Positions 1 to 7,534 of a stretch of DNA of 64,000 bases are shown here, one piece after another. The notes beneath the pieces were generated by a model. That model had not been told where the DNA came from, did no database searches, and saw nothing but the letters and a program-made list of their open reading frames with translations. The stretch lies in contig NZ_JAKZMM010000007.1 in NCBI RefSeq assembly GCF_022809355.1, positions 1 to 64,000 on the forward strand, written 5' to 3'. Source of the DNA: Parabacteroides faecalis. Its GTDB lineage: Bacteria; Bacteroidota; Bacteroidia; Bacteroidales; Tannerellaceae. Position numbers and translations under genes: made by a program. Position 1 is the stretch's first letter. Every line of letters begins with the position of its first letter.

Positions 1-109
1 TAGCTTTATTGTAAATTAATAGTTTGATCACTTCTAATCTACTAATAATCAGCGATAAGCACAACCTTTTATACATATTTATTTTATCAATTTAATTCCG
101 CCAACGGGT

Positions 110-637
110 AATAGTTTTGTGATCCATCCGATGTTAACAGATGTATTACGTATCATGAAGAAACATCAGATTGAAGGAGCAGATTTCTTGGAAACCCAAG
201 AAACGCGTCTAGCTCGTTATGCCGAGCAATTGGAACGCTTTATCTCTCCCGAAGGAACTTTTCCTGTTGTTGGTCGTTCCATTGTTTATCGTTTCGGGGC
301 TTTTCATGCATTGGCACAAGCTTCATTGTTGCATCTACTTCCAAAAGGAATTACACCGGCACAAGTACGTTGTGCATTGACAGCTGTTATCCAACGCCAG
401 CTTAAATCTCCATCTAATTTTGATGCGAAAGGATGGATTCGGGTTGGTTTCACTGGAAGTCAGATGAAGATATCCGAGTCATATATAAACAATGGTAGTG
501 CTTATCTTTGTTCAGTTGGGCTACTTGCTTTGGGACTGCCTCCAACTGATCCTTTCTGGAGTGATCCTTATACCGAATGGACCAACCTGAAGGCTTGGAA
601 TGGCATTGATGTCCCGGCTGACCATGCGTTGGAGTAA
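110..637 (+). pseudogene. 5'-truncated DUF2264 domain protein
   Basis: The frame encodes the C-terminal part of a DUF2264 (PF10022) protein. It contains the NSFVIHPM segment that in full-length members lies in mid-protein, and it ends in the family-typical WTNLKAWNG...DVPADHALE tail. Full-length members are roughly 400 residues or more, and only about 175 remain. Upstream of about position 110 the frame stops resembling the family, has no ATG and meets a stop at 56-58. The other two forward frames do not continue the domain either. A GTG at 119 could start a 172-residue product. Its position upstream of kduD and a DUF4861 gene fits a polyuronide-degradation locus, where DUF2264 genes are common; the biochemical role is not established from sequence. 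It may be a true deletion or insertion scar, or an assembly junction. Confidence 0.72.
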
Positions 638-695
638 GAATTGGATATTTAGGATAGTGTAATAGAATAAAGTATAATAAAAACGAATAAACAAT

Positions 696-1490
696 ATGGT
701 AAACTTTTCATTAGAAGGAAAAATTGCACTGGTAACAGGTGCTTCTTATGGTATTGGTTTTGCAATTGCAACGGGCTTTGCTCAAGCTGGTGCAACAATC
801 GTGTTTAACGATATTAAGCAGGAATTGGTTGATAAAGGTCTGGCAGCTTACAAAGAATTGGGGATTAATGCGCACGGATATGTATGTGATGTGACAGACG
901 AGAAGGCGGTTAATGCTTTTATTGCTCAAATCGAGAAGGAAATAGGTACAATTGATATTTTAGTCAATAATGCTGGTATTATCAAACGGATTCCGATGTG
1001 CGAGATGTCGGCAGCAGAGTTCCGTCAGGTTATTGATGTCGATTTGAATGCTCCTTTTATTGTTTCGAAGGCTGTCATTCCGGGGATGATCAAGAAAGGC
1101 CATGGAAAGATCATCAATATTTGTTCGATGATGAGTGAACTGGGACGTGAAACGGTCTCTGCTTATGCTGCTGCTAAAGGTGGTCTTAAGATGCTTACTC
1201 GTAATATCGCTTCTGAATATGGTGAATATAATATCCAATGTAACGGTATCGGCCCGGGTTATATTGCTACTCCGCAGACAGCTCCGCTTCGGGAAAAGCA
1301 ACCTGATGGTACGCCTCATCCTTTTGATTCATTCATTATTGCTAAGACACCAGCTGCTCGTTGGGGAACACCTGAAGATTTGATGGGACCGGCTATTTTC
1401 TTGGCATCTGATGCTTCCAACTTTGTGAATGGGCATGTACTATATGTAGATGGCGGTATTTTGGCTTATATTGGTAAACAACCTAAATGA
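696..1490 (+). CDS. kduD: KduD-type 2-dehydro-3-deoxy-D-gluconate 5-dehydrogenase (SDR family)
   Basis: This is a classical short-chain dehydrogenase of 264 residues. It has the cofactor motif TGASYGIG at residues 14-21, NNAG at 91-94 and a catalytic Ser144/Tyr157/Lys161 triad with the expected 13-residue Ser-Tyr spacing. KduD interconverts 2,5-diketo-3-deoxygluconate and 2-keto-3-deoxygluconate in the cytoplasm, the step after KduI in degradation of unsaturated uronates. It has no signal peptide. Family members are often annotated gluconate 5-dehydrogenase. The KduD assignment rests on the kduI gene four positions downstream and the flanking DUF2264 and DUF4861 genes. The stop codon overlaps the next ATG, which indicates translational coupling. 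Confidence 0.85.
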   Translation: MVNFSLEGKIALVTGASYGIGFAIATGFAQAGATIVFNDIKQELVDKGLAAYKELGINAHGYVCDVTDEKAVNAFIAQIEKEIGTIDILVNNAGIIKRIPMCEMSAAEFRQVIDVDLNAPFIVSKAVIPGMIKKGHGKIINICSMMSELGRETVSAYAAAKGGLKMLTRNIASEYGEYNIQCNGIGPGYIATPQTAPLREKQPDGTPHPFDSFIIAKTPAARWGTPEDLMGPAIFLASDASNFVNGHVLYVDGGILAYIGKQPK

Positions 1491-2761
1491 TAAAAATACC
1501 TTTTGTTGATATGTGGATGAAGAATACGTTGGTAATCTGTGCATGTATCCTGGGTTTGGTTACTGGATGTTCCCAAACAAAGGATAGGCAGATTATAACG
1601 ATAACAAATCATCTGGATCTGCCTCGAACGGAAGAATTAGTGGAGATTCCATTGAAGGAACTACATCGTTCAATGTTGGCAGAAGATAAGACATGGGTGG
1701 TACTTGATTCGGAAGGGAATCAAGTACCTTATCAGATTACGTATGACAGTTTGTTGATATTTCCTGTTCGTATAGCGGAAAAAGGAACAGCAGAATATAC
1801 TGTCGCCAAAGGAATTCCTGCTCCATCAGACACTATTTGTTGCGGGCGATGCTATCCGGAACGGTTGGATGATATTGCATGGGAAAATGATAAGGCGGCT
1901 TATCGGGTGTATGGACCTGCGTTACAGCGTAGCGGAGAACGGGGTTTTGGTTATGATATCCTGACAAAAAGTGTCTCTTATCCGGTTTTGGAAGGGCGTT
2001 ACCGGAAGGAATTGGATCCATTGGCCAGAAAACAAATGAAGGAATTACGGGAATCGGGTAAGCATCATGAGGCGGATAGTATCGGAAGAGCTATTTCTTA
2101 TCATATTGACCATGGAAATGGAATGGATTGTTATAGTGTCGGACCTACTTTGGGCGGAGGAACTTCGGCTTTACTTGTTGACTCTTCTCTTGTTTATCCT
2201 TATTGTTATAGGGAATATCAGATATTGGATAATGGTCCGTTACGCTTTACAGTCCGGCTGGAGTTTAATCCATTAACAGTTGCTTCTGATTCGAACGTCA
2301 TTGAAACACGAGTGATTTCGTTGGACAAAGGTTCTTATTTGAATAAGACGATTCTTTCTTATCAGCATTTATCAGAACCATGTCAGTTGGCAACAGGTAT
2401 TGTTGTTCATCCACAAAATCCGGACGGTGCTTGGATAGGAAAAGACCGGGCTATCATTGCTTATGCTGATTCTACCGATCGGGTCAATGCCGGAAATGGA
2501 GTTATTCATGTGGGAGCTTTATTGACTAAGAGTCCTTTATGGAAAGGTGTTCGCTGGTTCAATGAGCAGGAAAAGCAATTTTCTCCGGGAGCATTGGGAC
2601 ATGTGATGATGATTTCAGACTATAAACCGGGTAAGCCGCTGGTTTATTATTGGGGTAGTTCATGGAGTAAGAGCGGTTTCAGTACGCAAGAAGAATGGGT
2701 GAACTATTTGGAAGATTATGATAAGTTTCTTTCTTCTCCTTTAGAGATAAGTATAAAGTGA
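1487..2761 (+). CDS. DUF4861 family lipoprotein
   Basis: A predicted exported lipoprotein of up to 424 residues. The signal (MKNTLVICACILGLVTGC) begins at residue 11, so ATG 1517 may be the real start; the first ATG overlaps the kduD stop by 4 nt. The lipobox is VTGC. The remainder matches the DUF4861 (PF16153) type, with a large beta-rich domain containing a GNGMDCYSVGPTLGGGTSAL segment and a C-terminal YYWGSSWSKSGF segment. DUF4861 proteins recur in pectin and other polyuronide loci of Bacteroidetes. A periplasmic or surface role on uronic-acid oligosaccharides is inferred from context only, and I can name no reaction. Confidence 0.75.
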   Translation: MIKIPFVDMWMKNTLVICACILGLVTGCSQTKDRQIITITNHLDLPRTEELVEIPLKELHRSMLAEDKTWVVLDSEGNQVPYQITYDSLLIFPVRIAEKGTAEYTVAKGIPAPSDTICCGRCYPERLDDIAWENDKAAYRVYGPALQRSGERGFGYDILTKSVSYPVLEGRYRKELDPLARKQMKELRESGKHHEADSIGRAISYHIDHGNGMDCYSVGPTLGGGTSALLVDSSLVYPYCYREYQILDNGPLRFTVRLEFNPLTVASDSNVIETRVISLDKGSYLNKTILSYQHLSEPCQLATGIVVHPQNPDGAWIGKDRAIIAYADSTDRVNAGNGVIHVGALLTKSPLWKGVRWFNEQEKQFSPGALGHVMMISDYKPGKPLVYYWGSSWSKSGFSTQEEWVNYLEDYDKFLSSPLEISIK

Positions 2762-2762
2762 A

Positions 2763-4148
2763 ATGGAACAGGTATTTGGTTATATTATAGGATTAGGTGC
2801 GGCTGTAATGATGCCGATCATTTTTACAGTCCTTGGACTTTGTATAGGTATCAAACTGGGAAAAGCATTAAAGAGTGGTCTGCTGGTGGGTGTCGGTTTT
2901 GTCGGCTTGTCGGTAGTTACAGCCTTGCTGACGGATAGTTTGGGAGAACCCTTGAAAAAGGTAACGGAGATCTACGGATTGAGTTTAGGTATCTTTGATA
3001 TGGGATGGCCGGCAGCAGCGTCGGTAGCTTATAATACATCGGTGGGTGCTTTTATTATTCCGGTTTGCTTGTTGGTAAATGTCATTATGTTGTTAACCCG
3101 GACGACGAAGACGGTTAATATCGATTTATGGAATTACTGGCATTTTGCTTTTATCGGGGCGGTTGTATATTTTGCCTCCGGCCATATTGGATGGGGATTC
3201 TTTGCTGCGATTGTTTGTTATATCATAACGTTAGTCATGGCTGATTTGACAAGCAAACAGTTTCAGCGTTATTATGACAAGATGGAAGGTATTTCTATTC
3301 CACAGCCTTTCTGTCAGGGATTTGTTCCTTTTGCGGTAGTGATTAATAAAGGATTGGATGCTATTCCAGGCTTCGATAAGTTGAATATTGATGCCGAAGG
3401 TATGAAGAAGAAGTTTGGTATCATGGGTGAACCTTTGTTCTTGGGTGTCATTGTTGGTTGCGGAATCGGTATTTTGTCTTGTGAAAACTGGAAACAGGTC
3501 ATTGATAAGATTCCTTTTATCTTGGGTTTGGGTATAAAGATGGGAGCAGTGATGGAACTGATCCCTCGAATTACGTCTTTGTTTATTGAAGGTTTGCGCC
3601 CGATATCGGATGCCACCCGTGAAATGATTGCCCGTAAGTTCAAGAATAGTGCGGAATTGAATATCGGGATGAGTCCAGCTTTGGTGATTGGTCATCCAAC
3701 TACGCTGGTTGTTTCCCTGCTTCTGATCCCGACTATTTTATTCCTGTCGGTGGTTCTTCCCGAAAATCAGTTCCTTCCTTTGGCTTCTCTGGCCGGAATG
3801 TTTTATCTCTTCCCGGTTGTCCTTCCTATTACGAAAGGGAATGTGCTGAAAACATTTATTATTGGTTTGGTAGCATTGATTGTAGGTCTTTATTTTGTAA
3901 CCGATTTGGCACCTTATTTTACGCAGGCAGCTACAGACGTATATGCAAAGACCGGTGATACAGCGGTAAAGATTCCGGAAGGTTTCCAAGGCGGAGCACT
4001 CGATTTCGCTTCTAGTCTGTTCTCTTGGGTAATATTTCATTTGGTTTATAACCTGAAGATAGTCGGGGCTGTTGTCCTTGTACTGTTTACTTTGGCTTTG
4101 GCTTTTTATAACCGTACGCGTATTATCCGGGAGAGTAAGAATAAATAA
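2763..4148 (+). CDS. PTS galactitol-type EIIC-like permease (orphan)
   Basis: A polytopic membrane protein of 461 residues that resembles the EIIC component of the galactitol (GatC) phosphotransferase family. It has about ten to twelve hydrophobic segments, an N-terminal GLGAAVMMPIIFTVLGLCIGIKLGKAL segment and the internal stretch NIGMSPALVIGHPTTLVVSLLLIP. No EIIA, EIIB, HPr or enzyme I gene lies nearby. It starts 1 nt after the DUF4861 stop, so it is surely cotranscribed. In a uronate locus it probably brings a keto-deoxyuronate or related sugar acid across the inner membrane. Whether it acts without phosphorylation or borrows PTS partners elsewhere cannot be seen here. Confidence 0.78.
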   Translation: MEQVFGYIIGLGAAVMMPIIFTVLGLCIGIKLGKALKSGLLVGVGFVGLSVVTALLTDSLGEPLKKVTEIYGLSLGIFDMGWPAAASVAYNTSVGAFIIPVCLLVNVIMLLTRTTKTVNIDLWNYWHFAFIGAVVYFASGHIGWGFFAAIVCYIITLVMADLTSKQFQRYYDKMEGISIPQPFCQGFVPFAVVINKGLDAIPGFDKLNIDAEGMKKKFGIMGEPLFLGVIVGCGIGILSCENWKQVIDKIPFILGLGIKMGAVMELIPRITSLFIEGLRPISDATREMIARKFKNSAELNIGMSPALVIGHPTTLVVSLLLIPTILFLSVVLPENQFLPLASLAGMFYLFPVVLPITKGNVLKTFIIGLVALIVGLYFVTDLAPYFTQAATDVYAKTGDTAVKIPEGFQGGALDFASSLFSWVIFHLVYNLKIVGAVVLVLFTLALAFYNRTRIIRESKNK

Positions 4149-4176
4149 GAATTTAGTTATATAATAAATGTAAGGA

Positions 4177-5100
4177 ATGAAAAATAAAGTTTTAGCAATG
4201 ATGATTGGTATAACAGCTGCGTTGACAACCAATGCGCAAGTGAATTATCGGATGCAGACAGCTTGTCATCCGGAAGATGTTAAGACGTATACGACCGAAA
4301 AGCTTCGTGAACGGTTTGTGATGGAAAAAGTCTTGAGTGAAGATGCCATTCATTTGACTTATTCGATGTATGATCGTTTGATCTTTGGTGGTGCTATGCC
4401 AGTACAAAAGGAATTGGTCCTGGAGACCATTGATCCGTTGAAAGCTCCTTATTTCTTGTTTTCCCGGGAACTGGGTGTGATTAATATCGGTGGTGATGGT
4501 ATTGTAACGGTTGATGGTAAAGAATATGCCTTGAAGTTTAAAGAGGCTTTGTATGTTGGACGTGGAAACCAAAAGGTAACGTTCAAGAGTGTTGATCCTT
4601 CTAAACCAGCCAAGTTCTACTTGAATTCTGCTCCGGCTCATAAGGAATATAAAACCCAATGGATTACGATTGATGGCCGAAAAGGTTCGTTGAAAGCGAA
4701 CAGCATGCCGGCCGGAAAGATGGAAGAAAGTAATGACCGGGTAATCAATCAGCTGATTGTAAAGAACGTATTGGAAGAAGGACCTTGCCAATTGCAAATG
4801 GGACTGACGGAATTGAAGCCGGGCAGTGTATGGAATACAATGCCTGCCCATACGCATAGCCGTCGTGTTGAAGCTTATTTCTACTTTAATGTACCGGAAG
4901 GGAATATGATTTGTCACCTGATGGGCGAGCCTCAGCAGCAGCGTTTGTTATGGTTGGCCAACGAACAGGCTGTTATGTCTCCGGAATGGTCTATCCATGC
5001 AGCAGCCGGAACCAGCAATTATATGTTCATTTGGGGAATGGCCGGCGAGAATTTAGATTATAATGATATGGATAAAATTCCTTATACTGAAATGAAATAA
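4177..5100 (+). CDS. kduI: 5-dehydro-4-deoxy-D-glucuronate isomerase with signal peptide
   Basis: KduI isomerises 5-keto-4-deoxyuronate to 2,5-diketo-3-deoxygluconate. The metal ligands are all present at His225, His227, Glu232 and His274. Their spacing (2, 5, 42) equals that of E. coli KduI His196, His198, Glu203 and His245, with a constant shift of 29 residues. The shift is caused by an N-terminal extension (KNK, then a hydrophobic run, then TNA|QV) that looks like a cleavable type I signal peptide. Total length is 307, against about 278-280 for cytoplasmic KduI. Only 28 nt separate it from the EIIC gene, so it closes the operon. Export is inferred from sequence. If real, isomerisation happens in the periplasm before uptake. 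Confidence 0.9.
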   Translation: MKNKVLAMMIGITAALTTNAQVNYRMQTACHPEDVKTYTTEKLRERFVMEKVLSEDAIHLTYSMYDRLIFGGAMPVQKELVLETIDPLKAPYFLFSRELGVINIGGDGIVTVDGKEYALKFKEALYVGRGNQKVTFKSVDPSKPAKFYLNSAPAHKEYKTQWITIDGRKGSLKANSMPAGKMEESNDRVINQLIVKNVLEEGPCQLQMGLTELKPGSVWNTMPAHTHSRRVEAYFYFNVPEGNMICHLMGEPQQQRLLWLANEQAVMSPEWSIHAAAGTSNYMFIWGMAGENLDYNDMDKIPYTEMK

Positions 5101-5166
5101 ATTCGCCCCTTGCTTTAATTGTGCGGTTTTATCCCTAATTTATAAAGAGAAACAGGCAACATTTTG

Positions 5167-5174
5167 TATTTTTG
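5167..5174 (+). promoter_or_regulatory. Bacteroidetes-type -7 box (TATTTTTG)
   Basis: It matches TAnnTTTG and lies 18 nt upstream of the ATG at 5192. A -33 TTTG is not clear. Confidence 0.45.
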
Positions 5175-5191
5175 TCCGATTTTTATAGCAG

Positions 5192-6676
5192 ATGAGGATG
5201 AAAAAAAGACTTGTTGTCCTGTTTTTATTTTGTGTTTCCTGGCTGTTGCAAGCAGCCGATTCGCCTAAACACGAGATTCGTGCGGTATGGCTGACGACCG
5301 TTTATGGTTTGGATTGGCCTCGTTTTACTGCAAATTCCGAACATTCTCGGAAAGCCCAGCAAAAGGCCGTCTGTGATATGCTCGATCGTTTACAGGATGC
5401 TAATTTCAATACCGTATTCTTTCAGGTTCGTTTGCGGGGAGATGTGGCTTATCGTTCTGCCATCGAACCGATGTCGTATGTCTTTTCCGGAAAAGAAGGT
5501 GTTTCTCCGGGGTATGATCCATTGGCTTATGTGATAAAAGAATGTCATCAGCGAGGAATGGAATGTCATGCTTGGTTTGTTACTTTTCCGTTGGGTACGG
5601 ATGAGTTTGTCAGGAAATTAGGAAAGAAGTCTGTCGTGAAGCGCCATCCGGAACTCTGCAAGAAGCACAAAGGAGAGTGGTATTTGGATCCCGGTATTCC
5701 CGGAACGACTGATTACATCTTGTCGTTGGTGCGCGAGATTGTTTCGAATTATGATATTGACGGTATTCACTTTGACTATATCCGCTATCCGGAATCTGCC
5801 AATTCTTTCCCAGATAAGAGTGTTTATCGTAAATACGGACGGAAGAAAGATTTATATCAATGGCGCCGAGATAATATCAACCGGATGGTTCATCGGATTT
5901 ATGACTGGGTGAAATCGGCTAAACCTTGGGTACAGGTAAGTAGTTCTCCGTTGGGAAAATACAGCCGGATTCCGGAAGTTCCCAATGCGGGTTGGACTGC
6001 CTACGAGAGTGTTTACCAGGATCCGAAGCAATGGATGCAGGATGGGAAACAAGACATGGTGGTTCCTATGATGTATTATTTGCATAAAAATTTCTTCCCG
6101 TTTGTGGATAATTGGGTAGAAAACAGCAATGGCCGACTGATTGTTCCGGGTTTGGGCGCATACCGGCTTGAGAAAGAAGAAGCCGACTGGGCTTTGACGG
6201 ATATTACCGACCAGATTGATTACTGCCGTTATTATGGTACGGCCGGTTGCACCTTCTTCCGCTGTCTGAATGTCCTTTCGAATGAAAAAGGCATATACGA
6301 CGAATTGAAAAACCATTACTATCAATACCCAGCCTTATTGCCTCCGCTGACGTGGTTGTGCGATTCACTTCCGCAGTCTCCTGCCGAGATCTGGGTTGAA
6401 CGCTTGGAGGGAGAACTGAAGTTAAGTTGGGAGAAACCCGCTTCTGAAAAACAAGATTTGACTTATACCGTTTATTATTCCTTGACTGATACGATGAACA
6501 CCGACAAGCCTCAGCATATTTTGGCGACAGGTATCCGAGGAACAGAATTGTATCTGCCTGTACAGTCCAATCGGGAACAGGGATATTTGTTTGTAGTAAC
6601 GGCTTCCAACCGGTATCATCTGGAGGGAAAACCTTCCAGAGAAACGTATTATTATTACTCGAAATACGAAAAATAG
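5192..6676 (+). CDS. exported glycoside hydrolase family 10-like protein (PF02638 type)
   Basis: A 494-residue protein with an N-terminal signal peptide (MRMKKRLVVLFLFCVSWLLQAA) followed by EIRAVWLTTVYGLDWP, the start typical of the GHL10/YngK-like family (PF02638, formerly DUF187). A DGIHFDYIRYP motif lies near residues 190-200, and MMYYLHKNFF and PGLGAYRL segments follow. These fit a TIM-barrel hydrolase. The C-terminal 100 residues, starting around AEIWVERLEGELKLSWEKP, look like a fibronectin-III-like beta domain. Such proteins occur widely in Bacteroidetes and some act on cell-wall glycans, but the substrate is not evident. It is transcribed separately from the kdu operon, with its own -7 box. 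Confidence 0.82.
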   Translation: MRMKKRLVVLFLFCVSWLLQAADSPKHEIRAVWLTTVYGLDWPRFTANSEHSRKAQQKAVCDMLDRLQDANFNTVFFQVRLRGDVAYRSAIEPMSYVFSGKEGVSPGYDPLAYVIKECHQRGMECHAWFVTFPLGTDEFVRKLGKKSVVKRHPELCKKHKGEWYLDPGIPGTTDYILSLVREIVSNYDIDGIHFDYIRYPESANSFPDKSVYRKYGRKKDLYQWRRDNINRMVHRIYDWVKSAKPWVQVSSSPLGKYSRIPEVPNAGWTAYESVYQDPKQWMQDGKQDMVVPMMYYLHKNFFPFVDNWVENSNGRLIVPGLGAYRLEKEEADWALTDITDQIDYCRYYGTAGCTFFRCLNVLSNEKGIYDELKNHYYQYPALLPPLTWLCDSLPQSPAEIWVERLEGELKLSWEKPASEKQDLTYTVYYSLTDTMNTDKPQHILATGIRGTELYLPVQSNREQGYLFVVTASNRYHLEGKPSRETYYYYSKYEK

Positions 6677-6721
6677 CTTTTACATTCATGACCAAATAGT
6701 TAAATCTTCGTATCCTTTTAT

Positions 6722-6809
6722 ATTTTTGACAGATGTGCTAAAGCTTTTCCATATATGTGCTAAAGCTTTTTGACGGATATGGAAAAGCTTTTCGACAGCT
6801 GTCAAACAA
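6722..6809. repeat. 88-bp three-unit palindrome-core element, copy A
   Basis: Three 18-bp units (6735-6752, 6757-6774, 6779-6796) are each centred on AAGCTT, with the cores at 6741, 6763 and 6785: an exact 22-bp period. Units are separated by 4-bp linkers (agat, atat, ggat, agct) and bounded by 9-bp end halves, which places TTTGACAG (6725-6732) and CTGTCAAA (6799-6806) as inverted termini. The half-words are GTGCTAAAG, ATGGAAAAG, GTCAAAAAG and GTCGAAAAG. It is nearly identical to 27628-27715, except that the middle unit is reversed there. Confidence 0.85.
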
Positions 6810-6870
6810 TTAAAAGATAGCAGGTATAAATTTTCAATTGAAAGGAAAAGGATATTCAGATAAATGGACT

Positions 6871-6878
6871 TATCTTTG
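6871..6878 (+). promoter_or_regulatory. -7 box (TATCTTTG) for the ECF sigma operon
   Basis: A perfect TAnnTTTG, 125 nt upstream of the sigma gene start. A -33 element is not obvious. Confidence 0.5.
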
Positions 6879-7003
6879 CGGCGATAAAAAAGTTCTCTTT
6901 TTTATTAAAAAGAATGCAGCGTTTTATTAATTAATTTCATCATTCTAAATGTTGGTTCCTGTATTAATAAGGATGAACTACGTGTGAATGAAGGTGTGTG
7001 AGG

Positions 7004-7534
7004 ATGGACGAACAACAACTGATAGCGGGTTGCAAAAGCGAAAATCGATTGGCTCAACGGGAGTTATATGAGAAATATGCTCGTAGAATGCTGGCGGTGT
7101 GCTTGCGCTATGTCAATGATATGGAGACAGCCCGCGATTTATTGCAGGATGGTTTCGTCCGGGTGTTTACGAACATTCATTCTTATACTGGATCCGGTTC
7201 GTTTGAAGGCTGGCTTCGAAAGATATTCGTAAATGGTGCTTTGGAATATTTGCGGAAGTCGGATGTCTTGCGCGAATCAACAGATTTGGAAAACTCGGCG
7301 GAATTAGTACAGCCGGATAGTTCCGCCATAGAGAATTTGTCGGCTGCAGAATTGATGAAAGTGATACAGGAATTGCCTGCGGGCTTTAGGACTGTATTCA
7401 ACATGTTTGCCATAGAAGGGTATTCGCATAAGGAAATTAGTGAGATATTGGGTATTACAGAAAGTACATCACGCTCACAATTTACGCGGGCGAGGCAACT
7501 ATTGCAGAAACGCATAAAAGAATTGTACAAATGA
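7004..7534 (+). CDS. ECF-type RNA polymerase sigma factor
   Basis: A sigma-70 family member of 176 residues with only regions 2 and 4. Region 2 carries YVNDMETARDLLQDGFVRVF and region 4 carries GYSHKEISEILGITESTSRSQFTRARQLLQ. The ATG at 7004 is preferred over the in-frame GTG at 6998 because AAGG at 6991-6994 is correctly spaced only for the ATG. Its last codons overlap the ATG of the next gene (ATGA), so sigma factor and membrane partner are translationally coupled. That arrangement is usual for a sigma/anti-sigma pair. The regulon is unknown, but the two lipoprotein genes and the membrane protein that follow are candidates. Confidence 0.88.
   Translation: MDEQQLIAGCKSENRLAQRELYEKYARRMLAVCLRYVNDMETARDLLQDGFVRVFTNIHSYTGSGSFEGWLRKIFVNGALEYLRKSDVLRESTDLENSAELVQPDSSAIENLSAAELMKVIQELPAGFRTVFNMFAIEGYSHKEISEILGITESTSRSQFTRARQLLQKRIKELYK

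Larger units (their letters stand above)
6677..7003 (+). other. gene-free stretch upstream of the ECF sigma gene
   Basis: It contains an 88-bp three-unit repeat element (6722-6809) and a -7 box at 6871-6878. I see no coding sequence and no clear terminator for the upstream hydrolase. Confidence 0.6.

Noticed and set aside
4192-4917. 241-residue minus-strand reading frame
   Set aside because: It lies wholly opposite kduI, has no family resemblance, and reads as a shadow of the real gene.
6722-6809. CRISPR-like array
   Set aside because: Regular 22-bp spacing suggested it, but units are palindromic with 4-bp linkers, only three in number, with no spacers and no cas genes.
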